Source: Pseudomonas sp. ISL-84
GTDB lineage: Bacteria; Bacillota; Bacilli; Bacillales; Cytobacillaceae
Reading direction: 5' to 3'
DNA length: 52,905 nt
Assembly: GCA_018613035.1 (NCBI GenBank)
Contig: JAGGRA010000080.1
Coordinates: 1 to 52,905 of the forward strand
The notes under the pieces were generated by a model. That model was not told the DNA's origin, ran no database searches, and saw only the letters and a list, made by a program, of their open reading frames with translations. Made by a program: the position numbers and the translations under genes. Shown one piece after another: positions 50,523-52,905 of this stretch. Positions within the stretch are counted from its first letter, which is position 1, and each line of letters begins with the position of its first letter.

Positions 50523-52244
50523 ATGAAAACCTTACGCACCACAACTCTATTCCTATTAATCTTTGGACTCATCTTCTCATCATCCATGTCCAGTCCAAAA
50601 GCAGATCTGCTATCCATCGAACTCGATCCAAAACTGCAAGAACTGCTGCAAAACCCGCTCAACAACACAAATGTAGAAGCCATCATAACCTACAAAGACC
50701 AACCGCAAATATTAGACATACAACTCTTGCAGACACTCGGATTTGAAACCAAAACATACACTAACCTGCCAATGGTTACAGTCAAAGGCAGCCTCACCAT
50801 GATCAACAGCCTTCTCAGCTCAGCCACTAACAACATCCTATCCATCTACTTAAATGAAGACCTTCAATATCTCATGAAAGACAGCAGAAACTTAATCGGA
50901 GTTGAATCCGTCTGGAACGACCTTGGCTACACAGGCAAAGGCGTAACAGTAGCCGTCATAGATAGCGGCATTGACGCAGCCCACCAAGACCTCCAATTCG
51001 GCGAAAAGGTCATCCAAAATGTGAAATTTTTAGTTGGAGACAGCTTATTCGGAGGAAGCAGCCTATACCTTGAAAATGTCATAAATACAGACACAACCTC
51101 CGGACACGGAACACACGTGGCTGGAACGATAGCCGGCAGCGGAACTGCAAGCGATGGGCTTTATAAGGGAGTAGCGCCAGACGCAAAACTAGTTGGACTT
51201 GGTGTTGGTGAAGGAATCAATATCCTGTGGTCACTTGAAGCATTTGACTACGTCCTTGCCAACCAGGAAAAATACGAAATCGATGTTATAAGCAACAGTT
51301 GGGGCTCAACAGGAGAATACTCTCCAAACCACCCTATCAACATCGCATCGAAAAAAGCCCATGAAGCTGGCATGACAGTTGTATTTGCTGCAGGAAACGA
51401 AGGACCCGGCGACAATACACTGAACCCTTACTCTGCAGCTCCTTGGGTAATCAGTGTTGCAGCAGGCACAAAAGACAAAGCACTCGCTGACTTCTCATCC
51501 CGGGGCGTACCAGGAGATGAATACCTTCATCCTGACATCACGGCACCTGGCGTTGATATCGTAGCGACCCGTTCTTCAACAGGCGCAGTAATGAACGCAC
51601 TCGGAACAGTAACAGATGCAACCTATATTGAACCTGAGTACCTGCCTTACTACACAAGTTCCAGCGGAACAAGTATGGCGACTCCTCATATTTCCGGAGT
51701 TATTGCTCTTATGAAAGAGGCCCAGGAAAACCTATCGCCGGACATGGCCCTTGACCTTCTAACGCAAACCGCCGATCCAATGGAAAACTATCAATACCAT
51801 GAAGTTGGCTCCGGCTATGTTAACGCCTATAATGCGGTCGAAGCAGCACAAAACATCAACATTAACATTGGAAAGTACCGTGACAATAAAACTGGAAAAA
51901 CATACGACACATACACCACAGAATATAATTGGGATGGAACGATCGGCTTGGGCGCAGCTGACGCAGGCATAGCCTCCCACGATTATAAAGATATTACAGT
52001 GGACAAAGGAACAGTCAGCCTAACCGTACGAATTGACTGGACACTTGCTGCAAATGACTTGGATATGGAAGTAAGAGACTCTGCTGGTACGCTTATCGGT
52101 TCATCCGGCAAAGCACTTTCCACTTATGAAGAAACAATGATCCCAGATATCGAACATGGAACCTATACAGTGGACGTAGTAGGATATCTAAACACACTTG
52201 AAAACTATCAGGGTACTTATATAGTAGAAAAAATACTAAAGTAA
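50523..52244 (+). CDS. secreted subtilisin-family serine protease
   Basis: Extracellular S8 protease of 573 residues. A signal peptide (about 1-27) and pro-region (about 28-125) precede the catalytic domain (about 130-440) with the triad D147 (V-A-V-I-D-S-G-I), H195 (T-S-G-H-G-T-H-V-A-G) and S384 (S-S-G-T-S-M-A-T-P-H). The oxyanion N is in A-A-G-N-E-G-P. The last ~100 residues (about 475-573) look like a P/PPC-type beta-sandwich (V-R-I-D-W-T-x-A-x-N-D-L-D-M-E-V). AGGAGG precedes ATG by 7 bases. The gene is C- and A-rich on this strand compared with neighbours. It is likely a scavenging protease of stationary phase. Confidence 0.92.
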   Translation: MKTLRTTTLFLLIFGLIFSSSMSSPKADLLSIELDPKLQELLQNPLNNTNVEAIITYKDQPQILDIQLLQTLGFETKTYTNLPMVTVKGSLTMINSLLSSATNNILSIYLNEDLQYLMKDSRNLIGVESVWNDLGYTGKGVTVAVIDSGIDAAHQDLQFGEKVIQNVKFLVGDSLFGGSSLYLENVINTDTTSGHGTHVAGTIAGSGTASDGLYKGVAPDAKLVGLGVGEGINILWSLEAFDYVLANQEKYEIDVISNSWGSTGEYSPNHPINIASKKAHEAGMTVVFAAGNEGPGDNTLNPYSAAPWVISVAAGTKDKALADFSSRGVPGDEYLHPDITAPGVDIVATRSSTGAVMNALGTVTDATYIEPEYLPYYTSSSGTSMATPHISGVIALMKEAQENLSPDMALDLLTQTADPMENYQYHEVGSGYVNAYNAVEAAQNININIGKYRDNKTGKTYDTYTTEYNWDGTIGLGAADAGIASHDYKDITVDKGTVSLTVRIDWTLAANDLDMEVRDSAGTLIGSSGKALSTYEETMIPDIEHGTYTVDVVGYLNTLENYQGTYIVEKILK

Positions 52245-52259
52245 TTTGATGCAGCTTAG

Positions 52260-52297
52260 AAAAAGGAGAGCGACTAACTTAGCCTCTCTCCTTTTTT
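52260..52297 (+). terminator. intrinsic terminator of the subtilase gene
   Basis: AAAAAGGAGAG / CTCTCCTTTTT with a 15-base loop and T-run, 15 bases after the stop. Confidence 0.85.
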
Positions 52298-52395
52298 GCC
52301 TCAAAAAAAGACCGATGGTATTTGCCTTTGAACTCAGATGCCGAAGGTATCCTTCCGCCTTAACTCAAACCTCCGTACACATTTACAACTCCCCT

Positions 52396-52617
52396 CTACT
52401 CCAAAACCTCTCCATCCTGATAATTCCTCATAAAACTCTCCACCGCTTCTTCCAGCGAACCATTCGCTTCAGGCACCTGAACAAGAACCTCATTTCTCTG
52501 CTCAACGGCTGTGACCTTCACATGATTAAAACGATTAATCTCCAGCTGAACCTGTAAATCCTCCGCTATCTCATTAGCCTGAAACTGATCACTTAGTAAA
52601 AAACGAAAATTCTTCAC
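52396..52617 (-). CDS. small hypothetical protein, 73 residues
   Basis: Soluble acidic protein with alternating helix-strand pattern (V-Q-L-E-I-N-R-F-N-H-V-K-V-T-A-V, then N-E-V-L-V-Q-V-P). I do not recognise it. It starts at GTG with AAGGGA 9 bases upstream. It points towards the subtilase gene; the terminator at 52260 may stop it too. Confidence 0.55.
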   Translation of the reverse strand: MKNFRFLLSDQFQANEIAEDLQVQLEINRFNHVKVTAVEQRNEVLVQVPEANGSLEEAVESFMRNYQDGEVLE

Positions 52618-52849
52618 AAAACTTCATCCCTTCATAACCATTGATATCACTGCCAACCTCCTTATACTTCCTCATTTCTCCAAAAATATAAACCCTAAAT
52701 CCCGAAGGGATAAATATTTCAAATATGTTTTAAGTGTTTAGTCAAGTCCTGATTATTGTGTAAAATTTAATACAACAGTTTTCAACCAAAACTTTAGGGG
52801 TTCATTCCCTTTTCATTTTTCGAGCGTGACTTCCATGGATTTTTGTCTT

Positions 52850-52905
52850 CATATCCAGGCAAGGCAGTCAAAGGCTTTTCACTTTGACTGCCTTGCCTGG
52901 ATATG
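52850..52905. terminator. 24-bp perfect inverted repeat at the window edge
   Basis: The arms 52850-52873 and 52882-52905 (start CATATCCAGGCAAGG) are perfectly complementary around an 8-base loop. The window ends at the last paired base, so it could be longer. No T-run is visible on the minus side, so a terminator role is not certain. Confidence 0.5.

Overview
The window looks like chromosome of an endospore-forming, flagellated Bacillaceae bacterium of the Bacillus/Cytobacillus type. It carries spoIIID, spoIIQ and spoIID, the MreB-like gene mbl, the flagellar pair flhO-flhP, murA, a competence-type ssbB and a Bacillus-type complex I operon. The order nuo - DUF1146 - ywmB - murA - spoIID - spoIIQ - (inserted block) - spoIIID - mbl - flhO - flhP - EpuA-like - fabZ - ywpF/ssbB - ywqA/ywqB follows the ywm/ywp/ywq region of Bacillus subtilis, with extra genes inserted. 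Species cannot be fixed from the sequence alone. No rRNA, tRNA, CRISPR array or prophage was seen.

Layout. 1-7.1 kb is an accessory surface/stress block: an SLH-domain protein, a membrane protein, a SleB/CwlJ-type cell-wall hydrolase, an SLH-anchored 5'-nucleotidase, and an ECF sigma factor with its membrane-anchored partner. 7.1-11.7 kb holds a REP-associated tyrosine transposase (RAYT) with matching ends, a secreted alpha/beta hydrolase, a broken copy of a transporter 3' end, a small hypothetical gene and an MFS transporter. 12-16.4 kb is the SWIM-protein/SNF2-helicase pair (ywqB-ywqA). 16.8-24.8 kb is the conserved ssbB, ywpF, fabZ, flagellar, mbl and spoIIID region. 25.5-32.4 kb carries a LysM protein, an acetate-uptake operon (small membrane protein, DUF485, ActP, CBS/DUF294, exonuclease; CcpA-type cre in its leader) and pcp. 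32.7-38.7 kb is spoIIQ, a VanZ-like gene, spoIID, murA, ywmB and a DUF1146 gene. 39-49.8 kb is an 11-gene complex I operon (nuoABCDHIJKLMN, no nuoEFG). 50.5-52.6 kb holds a secreted subtilase and a small hypothetical gene.

The most interesting layer is non-coding. A GGTACC-based REP family occurs at six places plus both ends of the RAYT gene. The left and right ends of the RAYT unit carry different tails. The dispersed copies fall into the same two classes: right-end copies form perfect 23-bp inverted pairs (REPIN-like), left-end copies are single 24-30 bp pieces sitting in a terminator tract, a 5' UTR and next to another repeat. Other structure includes a ~196-bp nested palindrome whose arm supplies the -35 of the nuo promoter, two look-alike hairpins next to it, 20- and 21-bp tandem arrays in three intergenic regions, a structured spacer inside the nuo operon, and an Ala/Lys repeat region making up more than half of NuoC.

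Several genes have regulatory sites visible in the sequence: an ECF-type promoter before the sigma gene, ComK AT-boxes before ssbB, a cre in the acetate leader, a sigma-E promoter before spoIID and an extended -10 promoter before nuoA. Start codons were re-chosen in several cases (TTG for fabZ, GTG for spoIIID, possibly CTG for the secreted hydrolase) from ribosome-binding sites and family lengths.
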